Positions 57,642 through 64,000 of a stretch of 64,000 bases of DNA are shown here, one piece after another; positions within the stretch are counted from its first letter, which is position 1; each line of letters begins with the position of its first letter. Under the pieces are notes generated by a model. That model saw nothing but the letters and a program-made list of their open reading frames with translations, searched no databases and had not been told where the DNA came from. The position numbers and the translations under genes were made by a program. This DNA is from Ferrigenium straubiae (lineage in GTDB: Bacteria; Pseudomonadota; Gammaproteobacteria; Burkholderiales; Gallionellaceae). The stretch lies in the NCBI GenBank assembly GCA_019449655.1, contig JAHQXD010000001.1, forward strand, positions 263,194 through 327,193, given 5' to 3'.

Positions 57642-57656
57642 GGGGGCGAAGCCCCC
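57642..57656 (+). terminator. Short GC hairpin between exported protein genes
   Basis: GGGGGC-GAA-GCCCCC (57642-57656) is a perfect 6-bp stem, followed by ACGAATAATTTTG. The T run is weak and it lies only 27 bases before the next ATG, so it may be an attenuator-like hairpin or terminator of the gene ending at 57541. Confidence 0.4.
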
Positions 57657-57682
57657 ACGAATAATTTTGTTAAAGGATCACC

Positions 57683-58882
57683 ATGAAAATTATCCCGTTA
57701 CGCGACTCCTTGCCGTTCGCGGCAATCCTGGCTGCCGCAGTTCTTGCCTGCGCGCCGGTGCAGGCAAAAACCCAGGAAAATTTATTCGACATGGCCGAGC
57801 AACTCGACCAGATGGACAAGCAGGATTTCCAGGCGGCCATCGACCGCGCCAACGATTGCACCCGCGCGCGCGATTTTTCGTGCAGCGAAAAGGAGCTCGC
57901 CAAGGCGGCCAAGGTGGCGAACGGCGGGAAAGACAAGAAGATCCTGGCGGCGGCGCGCCAGGGTGTCGTGGGAGAGAAGGCACGCATCGCCGAGGAGCAG
58001 CGGCAGCGCGCCGAGCAAGCACGCAGGCGCGAAGAGGAAGCACGCCAGCTGGCGGAGGCCATGGAAGAACGCGAACGGCAGGCACGGAGGGAGGCAGAGG
58101 AACGGGAGGGACAACGGGAGGAGCGGGAGTATGCCGGGAATTCCAGCGCCGAGACTTACGCGGCCATGATGGATGGAATCAACAAAAATTTCGAATCCAT
58201 TGACAGAATGAACCGTCAGGCACTCGCGTCTGTGAGGGAAATCAATCGCGCGCAAGCCGAACGGGCCGCTGCGCAAAAACACGCCAATGCGGAACGGAAG
58301 GAGCGAGAGGCGGAACAGCGGGGGGAAGCCCGGAGAAACGAGGAGGCGCGGCAGTCGCGCGAGAAACTGGCGCAGGCGGATGTGCGCGACCGCGAAAACC
58401 AGAGCCGTGCGGAGGCGGAGCGTGCCGCCGAACGCCAGCGCCAAGAACGCGAGGCGCAGCAGCGCGAGGAACAGCGCCGCAGGGACGAGCAGGCGCAGCA
58501 GGAGCGCGCCAGTGAGCGGGAAAAGCAGCGCCAGCGCGAGGAAGCGGATCGCCTGGCCAAAAAGCAGGCGGAGCAGGCAGCGGAACAGCAGGCGAAAGAG
58601 GCCTATTTGGCCGCGATGAAGCAGGGTATACGCCTCCGGGTCGTACAAGAATTTGACCCTTCTTATCGCGCCACCGGGTCAATGCCAAAGATAAAGAAGG
58701 TGCTTTTTTGTATTGACGTGTACTACCAGGCGAGCTGTCCGGGCAGCCGGGTTACCAGTAACGGTGTTTTAACCAACTTTATCGGATGGGGAATGGACAA
58801 CTCCAAGATCGAACCCAAGCCTGCATGTGCGCTGGATCAAGTTCGGATAGAAGTGACGGATGTCCGGCCCGGGTGCAACTGA
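57683..58882 (+). CDS. Exported coiled-coil protein
   Basis: 399 residues. Signal peptide (SLPFAAILAAAVLACAPVQA) and ribosome-binding site AAAGGATC. Residues about 100-310 are a long Arg/Glu/Gln-rich coiled coil (EEQRQRAEQARRREEEARQL), with a break at about 150-170 (SSAETYAAMMDGINKNF). The C-terminal 90 residues (VVQEFDPSYRATGSM ... CPGSRVTSNGVLTN ... VRIEVTDVRPGCN) contain four cysteines that may form disulfides. It follows the PEGA/FGE gene by 140 bases. No enzyme motif was seen; a periplasmic structural or adhesin-associated role is possible. Confidence 0.65.
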   Translation: MKIIPLRDSLPFAAILAAAVLACAPVQAKTQENLFDMAEQLDQMDKQDFQAAIDRANDCTRARDFSCSEKELAKAAKVANGGKDKKILAAARQGVVGEKARIAEEQRQRAEQARRREEEARQLAEAMEERERQARREAEEREGQREEREYAGNSSAETYAAMMDGINKNFESIDRMNRQALASVREINRAQAERAAAQKHANAERKEREAEQRGEARRNEEARQSREKLAQADVRDRENQSRAEAERAAERQRQEREAQQREEQRRRDEQAQQERASEREKQRQREEADRLAKKQAEQAAEQQAKEAYLAAMKQGIRLRVVQEFDPSYRATGSMPKIKKVLFCIDVYYQASCPGSRVTSNGVLTNFIGWGMDNSKIEPKPACALDQVRIEVTDVRPGCN

Positions 58883-59337
58883 ACCGGATTCGCAAATGAC
58901 AACGGCTTCACGGTGACCATGGCGGCTATCTGTGCAAGCTGCCAAAAGCGGCTGTGGGCGGCGGCGCAATCTACACTTCCATGGCTACGGCTCCCAGTGC
59001 GTGATGAGGCCTGCAATAAGGCGATGGATATGGCCATGGCAGATCATGGCGTCGTCGGCCAGTGCGCCTGCCAAACCAGAGGCAGCAACAGTATTTGACA
59101 GGTGCAGTCAACCGGCCCCAAACCCGAGGACTCGCTGATCGGCACTGCCAGGAAAAATTCCGCGAACTGGCCGAGTGCGAGCCGGGCGACAAGAGTTGCA
59201 AGAGGCAGCGGAATATCGGTACAGGTGTAAGAAATTGATCGCATTTCGGGGAGTCGTGACGTTAACCACCTGAGGGCGCGCTGACACCAAGCTTGCCTCC
59301 ACCAGTTGGGGTTGGAAGTCAGGAACTCTATCTATAA
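58883..59337 (+). other. Intergenic with a decayed cysteine-rich fragment
   Basis: No gene with a start signal is supported. One frame around 59145-59238 reads CQEKFRELAECEPGDKSC, a small cysteine/charged block like a periplasmic protein end, but it has no upstream start in frame. It could be a remnant of a further exported gene. The shared promoter-like element begins at 59338. Confidence 0.3.
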
Positions 59338-59412
59338 TAGCGCGGACGTCATCGCCCCGGCAGGGATGCTTTGGTATCATGCGCCCCTTCCAGAAACACT
59401 CATTCACCCGTT
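59338..59412 (+). promoter_or_regulatory. Upstream element shared with the 56609 gene, copy 2
   Basis: TAGCGCGGAC ... GGCAGGGATGCTTTGGTATC ... CATTCACCCG parallels 56489-56565, with the same extended -10-like TGGTATCAT (59372-59380). It lies directly in front of the Rep helicase ATG at 59424. Confidence 0.45.
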
Positions 59413-59423
59413 AACTCCCTGAA

Positions 59424-61418
59424 ATGTTGGACAAGCTCAATCCCGCGCAGCGCGAAGCGGTGACCTATCTCGACGGCCCCTTGCTGGTGCTGGCCGGCGC
59501 GGGCAGCGGCAAGACGCGCGTCATCACCCAGAAGATCGTCCATCTGGTGCAGCAGTGCGGCTATGCGCCGCGCAACATCGCCGCGATCACCTTTACCAAC
59601 AAGGCGGCCAGCGAGATGCGCGAGCGCGTCGGCGCGCTGCTGCAGGGCAAGGATGCGAGGGGGCTGGTGGTGAGCACCTTCCACTCGCTGGGCATGAACA
59701 TCCTGCGCAAGGAGGCTGCGCTGCTGGGCTACAAGCCGCAGTTCTCGATCTTCGATTCCGGCGATACCTGGAAGATCATCGGCGAGCTGGCCAATTCCGG
59801 CGACAAGCAGGAAATCCGCGACATCCAGACACAGATTTCCAACTGGAAGTCGGCCTTCATCGCGCCGCAGCAGGCCGCGCAGGTCGCGGAGAACGACGAA
59901 GCCAGGATCCATGCGCGGATTTATGCGCGCTACCAGGAGACGCTGCGCGCCTATCAGGCGGTGGATTTCGACGACCTGATCCATTTGCCGGTGGTGCTGT
60001 TCAAGGAGCACCCCGAGGCGCTGTTCCGCTGGCAGAACCGGCTGCACTACCTGCTGATCGACGAATACCAGGACACCAACGATTGCCAGTACCAGTTGAC
60101 CCGGCTGCTGGCGGGGCACCGCGCCGCGTTCACCGCGGTGGGCGACGACGACCAGGCGATCTACGCGTGGCGCGGCGCGAGCATCGAGAACCTGCACAAC
60201 CTGCGCAACGACTACGCGAAGCTGCGCGTCATCAAGCTGGAGCAGAACTACCGCTCCTCGCAGCGCATCCTCAAGGTGGCGAACCACCTCATCAACCACA
60301 ACACCAAGGTGTTCGAGAAGAACCTGTGGAGCGATCACGGCATCGGCGATCCGGTGCGCGTCTACGCGGCGCGCGACGACGAGCATGAGGCCGAGAGCGT
60401 GGTGATGAAGCTGATGGCGCACAAGTTCGAGCACCGCACGCGCTTTGCCGACTACGCGATCCTGTACCGCAGCAACCACCTGTCACGCGCCTTCGAGGAG
60501 CAACTGCGCGCGCAGCACGCGCCTTATACGGTGAGCGGCGGCCAGTCGTTCTTCGAGCGCGCCGAGATCAAGGACATCACTTCGTATTTGCGGCTGATCG
60601 CCAATCCGGACGACGATCCCGCCTTTATCCGCGCGATCACCACGCCGAAGCGCGGCATCGGCAACACCACGCTGGAAAAGCTCGGGGCACACGCCGGGGC
60701 GCGCCAGGTCAGCCTGTTCGAGGCGGCTTTCGAGGTCGAGATGGAGCAGCAACTGCCGCCGCGCCAGCACGAAGACCTGCTGATTTTCTGCAACTTCATC
60801 AACCGCCTCCAGGAGCGCGCCGACAAGGACCCGTGCGGCGAACTGCTCGACGAGCTGCTGCGCGCGATCGACTACGAGGCCTGGCTGTACGACAGCCACG
60901 AGCCACGCCAGGCGCAGACCCGATGGGAGAACGTGCAGGAATTCATCGGCTGGCTCAAGCGCAGGGCCGAGGCCGACGAAAAGTCGCTGATCGACATGGT
61001 GCAGACCATCGCGCTGATCAACATGCTGGAGGGCAAGGATGAGGAGCCGGATGCGGTGACGCTCTCCACGCTGCACGCCGCCAAGGGGCTGGAGTTCCCG
61101 CATGTGTTCATCGTTGGCGCGGAGGAGGACATCCTGCCGTTTCGCGACAGCGACGAGAAACAGATCGAGGAGGAGCGCCGCCTGATGTATGTCGGCATCA
61201 CGCGCGCGGAGCGCAGCCTGCAGATCAGCTACTGCAACCGCCGCAAGCGCGGCAAGGACTGGGCGGCCTGCGAGCCGAGCCGCTTCCTGGAGGAGATGCC
61301 GCAAGGGGAGCTGGTCTATGCGGGAGGCCACAAGGAAGCCGCGCCGACCGTCAGCAAGGGCGAGGGCATGGACAAGCTGGCGCGGCTGAAGGCGATGCTG
61401 AACAAGGAGCCGGGCTAA
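59424..61418 (+). CDS. rep: ATP-dependent DNA helicase Rep (UvrD family)
   Basis: 664 residues, the usual Rep length. The superfamily 1 motifs are present: motif I GAGSGKTR, Ia ITFTNKAASEM, II LLIDEYQDTN, III AVGDDDQAIYAWRGA, IV LEQNYRSS, V VTLSTLHAAKGLEF and VI RLMYVGITRAE. The N-terminus MLDKLNPAQREAVTYLDGPL is Rep-like rather than UvrD. It unwinds DNA 3' to 5' and helps forks pass protein blocks. The start at 59424 lacks a strong Shine-Dalgarno but conserved sequence begins there. Confidence 0.95.
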   Translation: MLDKLNPAQREAVTYLDGPLLVLAGAGSGKTRVITQKIVHLVQQCGYAPRNIAAITFTNKAASEMRERVGALLQGKDARGLVVSTFHSLGMNILRKEAALLGYKPQFSIFDSGDTWKIIGELANSGDKQEIRDIQTQISNWKSAFIAPQQAAQVAENDEARIHARIYARYQETLRAYQAVDFDDLIHLPVVLFKEHPEALFRWQNRLHYLLIDEYQDTNDCQYQLTRLLAGHRAAFTAVGDDDQAIYAWRGASIENLHNLRNDYAKLRVIKLEQNYRSSQRILKVANHLINHNTKVFEKNLWSDHGIGDPVRVYAARDDEHEAESVVMKLMAHKFEHRTRFADYAILYRSNHLSRAFEEQLRAQHAPYTVSGGQSFFERAEIKDITSYLRLIANPDDDPAFIRAITTPKRGIGNTTLEKLGAHAGARQVSLFEAAFEVEMEQQLPPRQHEDLLIFCNFINRLQERADKDPCGELLDELLRAIDYEAWLYDSHEPRQAQTRWENVQEFIGWLKRRAEADEKSLIDMVQTIALINMLEGKDEEPDAVTLSTLHAAKGLEFPHVFIVGAEEDILPFRDSDEKQIEEERRLMYVGITRAERSLQISYCNRRKRGKDWAACEPSRFLEEMPQGELVYAGGHKEAAPTVSKGEGMDKLARLKAMLNKEPG

Positions 61419-61529
61419 TCAGGGAAGTTCTTGATTGCCCCGGTTGCCCAACGCAACGTGAGGCGCTTCAATCCCACAGGCCTTGTCGTTGCAGCAATTT
61501 GCCATTGCCTATTCCCTTTAGCTATTCGA

Positions 61530-62777
61530 TTAGAAATTGATTTCCACACGAGCCCCTGCGATCCATACGTTCTGCCGCGCGGGATTCATATTCGGATGGA
61601 GGACATATTGCACCGTTGGCTGAACCGCAAGCCAAGGATTAACCTGTATACGGTAGGTCGCTTCGGTGCTTGTTTCGCTGCTCAGGCTGTTATTCAGCCG
61701 TTGAAATGTTGGGCTGGCATGACTGACGGTAACGCCAATGGCTGCGATGTCGTCGTCGCGTCCGGCAATCAGGCCGTGATAACGCAGACCTATGCTGCCG
61801 GTCCAGTCCGACTGATGAATGTCCTTGCTGGCGACACCGTAACGCACAAAGCCTGCCAATCCTTGTTCCGGATGATCCTTTTCGTTCATCAGCGTGCGCT
61901 CCGCCAGGAAATAAGCTCCTTGACTTGGATGAAGTATGGGGTTGAGAGGGTCAAGGTCGCTAAAACGAGAGGAGTAGCGCCAATAGCCAATAGCCGTCTT
62001 GTTGAAATACTCGCCTTCTTCCGACGGGGCAGGTTGCGGCGTGAGCCCAAGTTCTACAATGGAAAGCGTCCCATCGCCCTTGTTCAACTGGATATGCGTG
62101 CCGCGCGGGTTGTTGGGGTCGCCCGGCACTCCATCCGTCAGCGCGTATTGAGCGTAGAAGCCTTTATCCTGCGAGGTGTATTTTAAACGGAGCGCCAATG
62201 CTCCCACAGGGAAGATAGGCGGAGCATTCATGCCAGACTGCCCCAAATCATTCGCCATGCCATAAGGGGTCTGGGTAAACACAGCGGAGGTATCGTTGAC
62301 GTAGAACTCGGAATCTATCGCATACAGGCCGAACAGTACGGACAGGCTTTCATCATAGAAACCCTTTTGAATCCAGGCCTGAAAAAACTGTGCCGTGTTA
62401 TTCGCCTCGATGTTGTCCACGATAACGAAACTATCGACATAATCCCGGTTAAATTTGCTACCGAGTTGGCTGTGATATTGGACGTAAGCAGTAGTGGATT
62501 TCCATCCCAACAGCTTTTCCAGGTCCATCTTGACCCTGGCTTCTGTGTTGCCCATCCATACCGTGCCCCGCTTGATCCCGCCGGATAGATTGGAAAGAAC
62601 ATCGCTCTTGTGGGTAAAGCCTAGCTCAATTCCTTTGTTATAAAGGTTGGAGCGCACGCCCCCCCAATCACCGGTAAGCGTCTCCGTATTCCAGTCTGGC
62701 CCCTTCTCTTCTGCGGCCACAACAGAACCGATGCAACCAATGGCTATAGCCAAGGTAAAAACATATTGAAGAATCAT
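61530..62777 (-). CDS. OprB-type carbohydrate porin
   Basis: 415 residues from the ATG at 62777. A signal peptide (MILQYVFTLAIAIGCIGSVVAA) precedes mature protein starting around EEKGPDWNTETLTGDWGGVR, the classic OprB N-terminus, and the beta-strand repetitive body ends in a strand IAGARVEINF with a C-terminal Phe, as in outer-membrane porins. The frame is open upstream to 62849, but the ATG after a G9 run is the only one with a plausible initiation region. OprB porins allow sugar diffusion across the outer membrane. It lies between Rep and a heavy-metal efflux block. Confidence 0.85.
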   Translation of the reverse strand: MILQYVFTLAIAIGCIGSVVAAEEKGPDWNTETLTGDWGGVRSNLYNKGIELGFTHKSDVLSNLSGGIKRGTVWMGNTEARVKMDLEKLLGWKSTTAYVQYHSQLGSKFNRDYVDSFVIVDNIEANNTAQFFQAWIQKGFYDESLSVLFGLYAIDSEFYVNDTSAVFTQTPYGMANDLGQSGMNAPPIFPVGALALRLKYTSQDKGFYAQYALTDGVPGDPNNPRGTHIQLNKGDGTLSIVELGLTPQPAPSEEGEYFNKTAIGYWRYSSRFSDLDPLNPILHPSQGAYFLAERTLMNEKDHPEQGLAGFVRYGVASKDIHQSDWTGSIGLRYHGLIAGRDDDIAAIGVTVSHASPTFQRLNNSLSSETSTEATYRIQVNPWLAVQPTVQYVLHPNMNPARQNVWIAGARVEINF

Positions 62778-62778
62778 T

Positions 62779-62787
62779 CCCCCCCCC
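62779..62787 (-). repeat. G9 homopolymer at porin start codon
   Basis: Nine consecutive C on the plus strand (G on the coding strand) lie one base before the porin ATG and form its only Shine-Dalgarno-like sequence. A length change would alter the spacing between ribosome-binding site and start, a known route to phase-variable translation. Homopolymer sequencing error is the alternative. Confidence 0.7.
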
Positions 62788-62922
62788 TTTTTTATTATCA
62801 CAGCGACACTGTCCGTCTGTTGAAAGCTAGCCACTACACAGAACAACATCCTCTAGCCAAAGTCGCACAATTCCTTCCCAAAAATGCACGACTTGGCTGA
62901 CAAGACAACCTACCCTTAAACG

Positions 62923-63348
62923 TTACCTAAATCGAACCGGGAACGAGCCCCCGGCCTGATCGGCACACACTCCCGCTGGCTTGGTGTTGAATTTCCATAC
63001 CAAGCGGCACGAGACTTCATGTCCATCTGCGGATCTGGCAATCGTCTCAATGGAGTAAACCACATGTTCGGTATCGAGACCGGAAAAGATTCGATCCCAG
63101 TGCTTCGGATTGACGCCATAGTAGCGCTTGCGCAGTTCCGCCAGATTGGTCTGTCGATCGACGGCAAAGCCGCGAGCCTCATAACGGCGATCCGGCGCTT
63201 CCAGCACAAGGAGATTGCCTTCCCCACGATCATGCACCAATTCGCCACCAACAAACGGTGCACTGCCTTGTTTGTCCAACGGGTGAGTTGGGCTGGCGCA
63301 ACCTGTAAACATCAAGATTGCCAGTATGCTCAAGTAATATTTGCTCAT
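62923..63348 (-). CDS. Lipoprotein of unknown function
   Basis: 141 residues from the ATG at 63348 (AAAGGA upstream; an in-frame codon five residues earlier is less likely). The signal ends in a lipobox (ILMFTGCAS) with the lipidated cysteine at C17. The mature part carries one cysteine pair (SCRLVWKF ... GVCADQAGG). No family was recognised. It lies 100 bases after the DUF3240 gene, so it may belong to the metal-efflux group. Confidence 0.7.
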   Translation of the reverse strand: MSKYYLSILAILMFTGCASPTHPLDKQGSAPFVGGELVHDRGEGNLLVLEAPDRRYEARGFAVDRQTNLAELRKRYYGVNPKHWDRIFSGLDTEHVVYSIETIARSADGHEVSCRLVWKFNTKPAGVCADQAGGSFPVRFR

Positions 63349-63448
63349 GGTAATTCCTTTCATTAAAAAGTTGAAGCTGCTTGATTTATATCAAGCGCTC
63401 GAAAAGCAACACAGCCGGTGATTTCCTCATGCCGCAAGTTCATCTGAT

Positions 63449-63757
63449 TCATAACGCCCCCTGTTTTTCAACCGTAGTCACCTGATAGATGCCGCGCCCG
63501 GTCAGACCGCAGTCGGCGGCTCGCAACGCCTGCAAGACATCGTCCACATCCTCGTCCTTGAGCAGAATGTCCACACGAACGTACGGCGTATAGCCGATCA
63601 CGCGGTCGCGCGCGGAAAGCGCCGGGTCATATTCATCCTGAGGGCTGTGCCCCTCGACCTGGATGAAGGTAAATCCGGTTACCTGCTCAAGGCTGTGCAG
63701 CGTATCCGCAAGCGCACGCTGAATATCGGCATGCACGATCAACGTAAGATTTTTCAT
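63449..63757 (-). CDS. DUF3240 protein (PII-like fold, metal-efflux associated)
   Basis: 102 residues. Ferredoxin-like fold resembling PII/CutA: MKNLTLIVHADIQRALADTL, FTFIQVEGHSPQDEYDPAL and VRVDILLKDEDVDDVLQAL are the DUF3240 signature. The family usually follows heavy-metal RND pumps of the CzcA/CusA type, and here the start overlaps the stop of such a pump by ATGA coupling. It is presumed to be a small regulatory or binding accessory of the pump; the mechanism is not known. Confidence 0.82.
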   Translation of the reverse strand: MKNLTLIVHADIQRALADTLHSLEQVTGFTFIQVEGHSPQDEYDPALSARDRVIGYTPYVRVDILLKDEDVDDVLQALRAADCGLTGRGIYQVTTVEKQGAL

Positions 63758-64000
63758 AGGGGGCTCCTTTGGGGATTCCTGATGCGCAGCTCGGCACGTG
63801 TCTCGATCCAGGCGTAGAGTGTGGGCAACAGCACCAGCGTAAGCAGCGTGGAGGTGAATAGCCCGCCGATCACCACCACGGCCAGTGGCCGCTGTAGCTC
63901 GGAGCCGGGGCCGGTGGCGAGCAGCATCGGCACGAGGCCGAGGCTGGCAATGAGCGCCGTCATCAGCACCGGCCGCAGTCGGCGCTCCGCACCTTCCTGC
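63754..64000 (-). CDS. RND heavy-metal efflux pump, CzcA/CusA-like (N-terminus outside window)
   Basis: The C-terminal 80 or so residues only; the frame runs out of the right edge of the window (EGAERRLRPVLMTALIASLG). It has the last transmembrane helices: GLVPMLLATGPGSELQRPLA, VVVIGGLFTSTLLTLVLLPT and LYAWIE, the standard end of CzcA-type proteins. It overlaps the DUF3240 start. It exports divalent metal ions across the envelope with partners encoded to the right. Confidence 0.88.
   Translation of the reverse strand, partial: QEGAERRLRPVLMTALIASLGLVPMLLATGPGSELQRPLAVVVIGGLFTSTLLTLVLLPTLYAWIETRAELRIRNPQRSPL

Overview
The window looks like a chromosome segment of a GC-rich betaproteobacterium. 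Order-level placement (Nitrosomonadales or Gallionellales-like) is only a guess, based on the surE-pcm-nlpD block, a Rep helicase, bacteriohemerythrin, an OprB-type porin with RND metal efflux, and many short palindromic repeats. No rRNA gene, intact tRNA gene or CRISPR array was seen.

Region 1 (1-23,000) is a type I secretion / giant RTX locus. It holds the end of an ABC exporter, a cyclic-di-GMP-I riboswitch with an overlapping terminator, an HlyD adaptor, a small unknown protein, a DDE transposase, RTX gene debris, a small ORF with a G12 tract, and a 5,553-residue RTX protein with about 38 tandem units. Behind it lie a decayed low-molecular-weight phosphatase gene and a 29-nt 3' end of a tRNA-Pro, probably an integration scar.

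Region 2 (23,383-30,347) encodes a helical-repeat protein, a GrpE-like factor, a divergent Hsp70, a small radical SAM activase-like protein, a Ycf46-like AAA ATPase and a thioredoxin-like [2Fe-2S] ferredoxin. Region 4 (40,542-45,898) encodes a pseudokinase-AAA fusion, Ycf35/DUF1257, an FGE-fold protein without the usual cysteines, DUF2997 and a second Ycf46-like AAA ATPase. The three AAA proteins share a layout, so I propose that the two blocks form one chaperone/AAA remodelling system. This is the best candidate here for an undescribed system.

Region 3 (30,348-40,282) lies between them: a DUF484-GGDEF diguanylate cyclase, a membrane-anchored HEPN protein, a SEC-C/TPR/methyltransferase, bacteriohemerythrin, a RelA without its ACT domain, a patatin phospholipase and a tiny membrane protein.

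Region 5 (45,963-64,000) is mostly housekeeping and envelope genes: an FkbM methyltransferase broken by an IS30-type element, surE-pcm-nlpD (no rpoS follows), a radical SAM protein, a DevBCA-type exporter operon with TetR and a cytochrome c', PEGA/FGE and coiled-coil exported proteins, Rep helicase, an OprB-type porin with a G tract at its start codon, a lipoprotein, DUF3240 and the end of a CzcA-type RND pump.

The riboswitch, the diguanylate cyclase and the giant exported protein suggest that c-di-GMP controls surface adhesion. Palindromic repeats have altered several coding regions.
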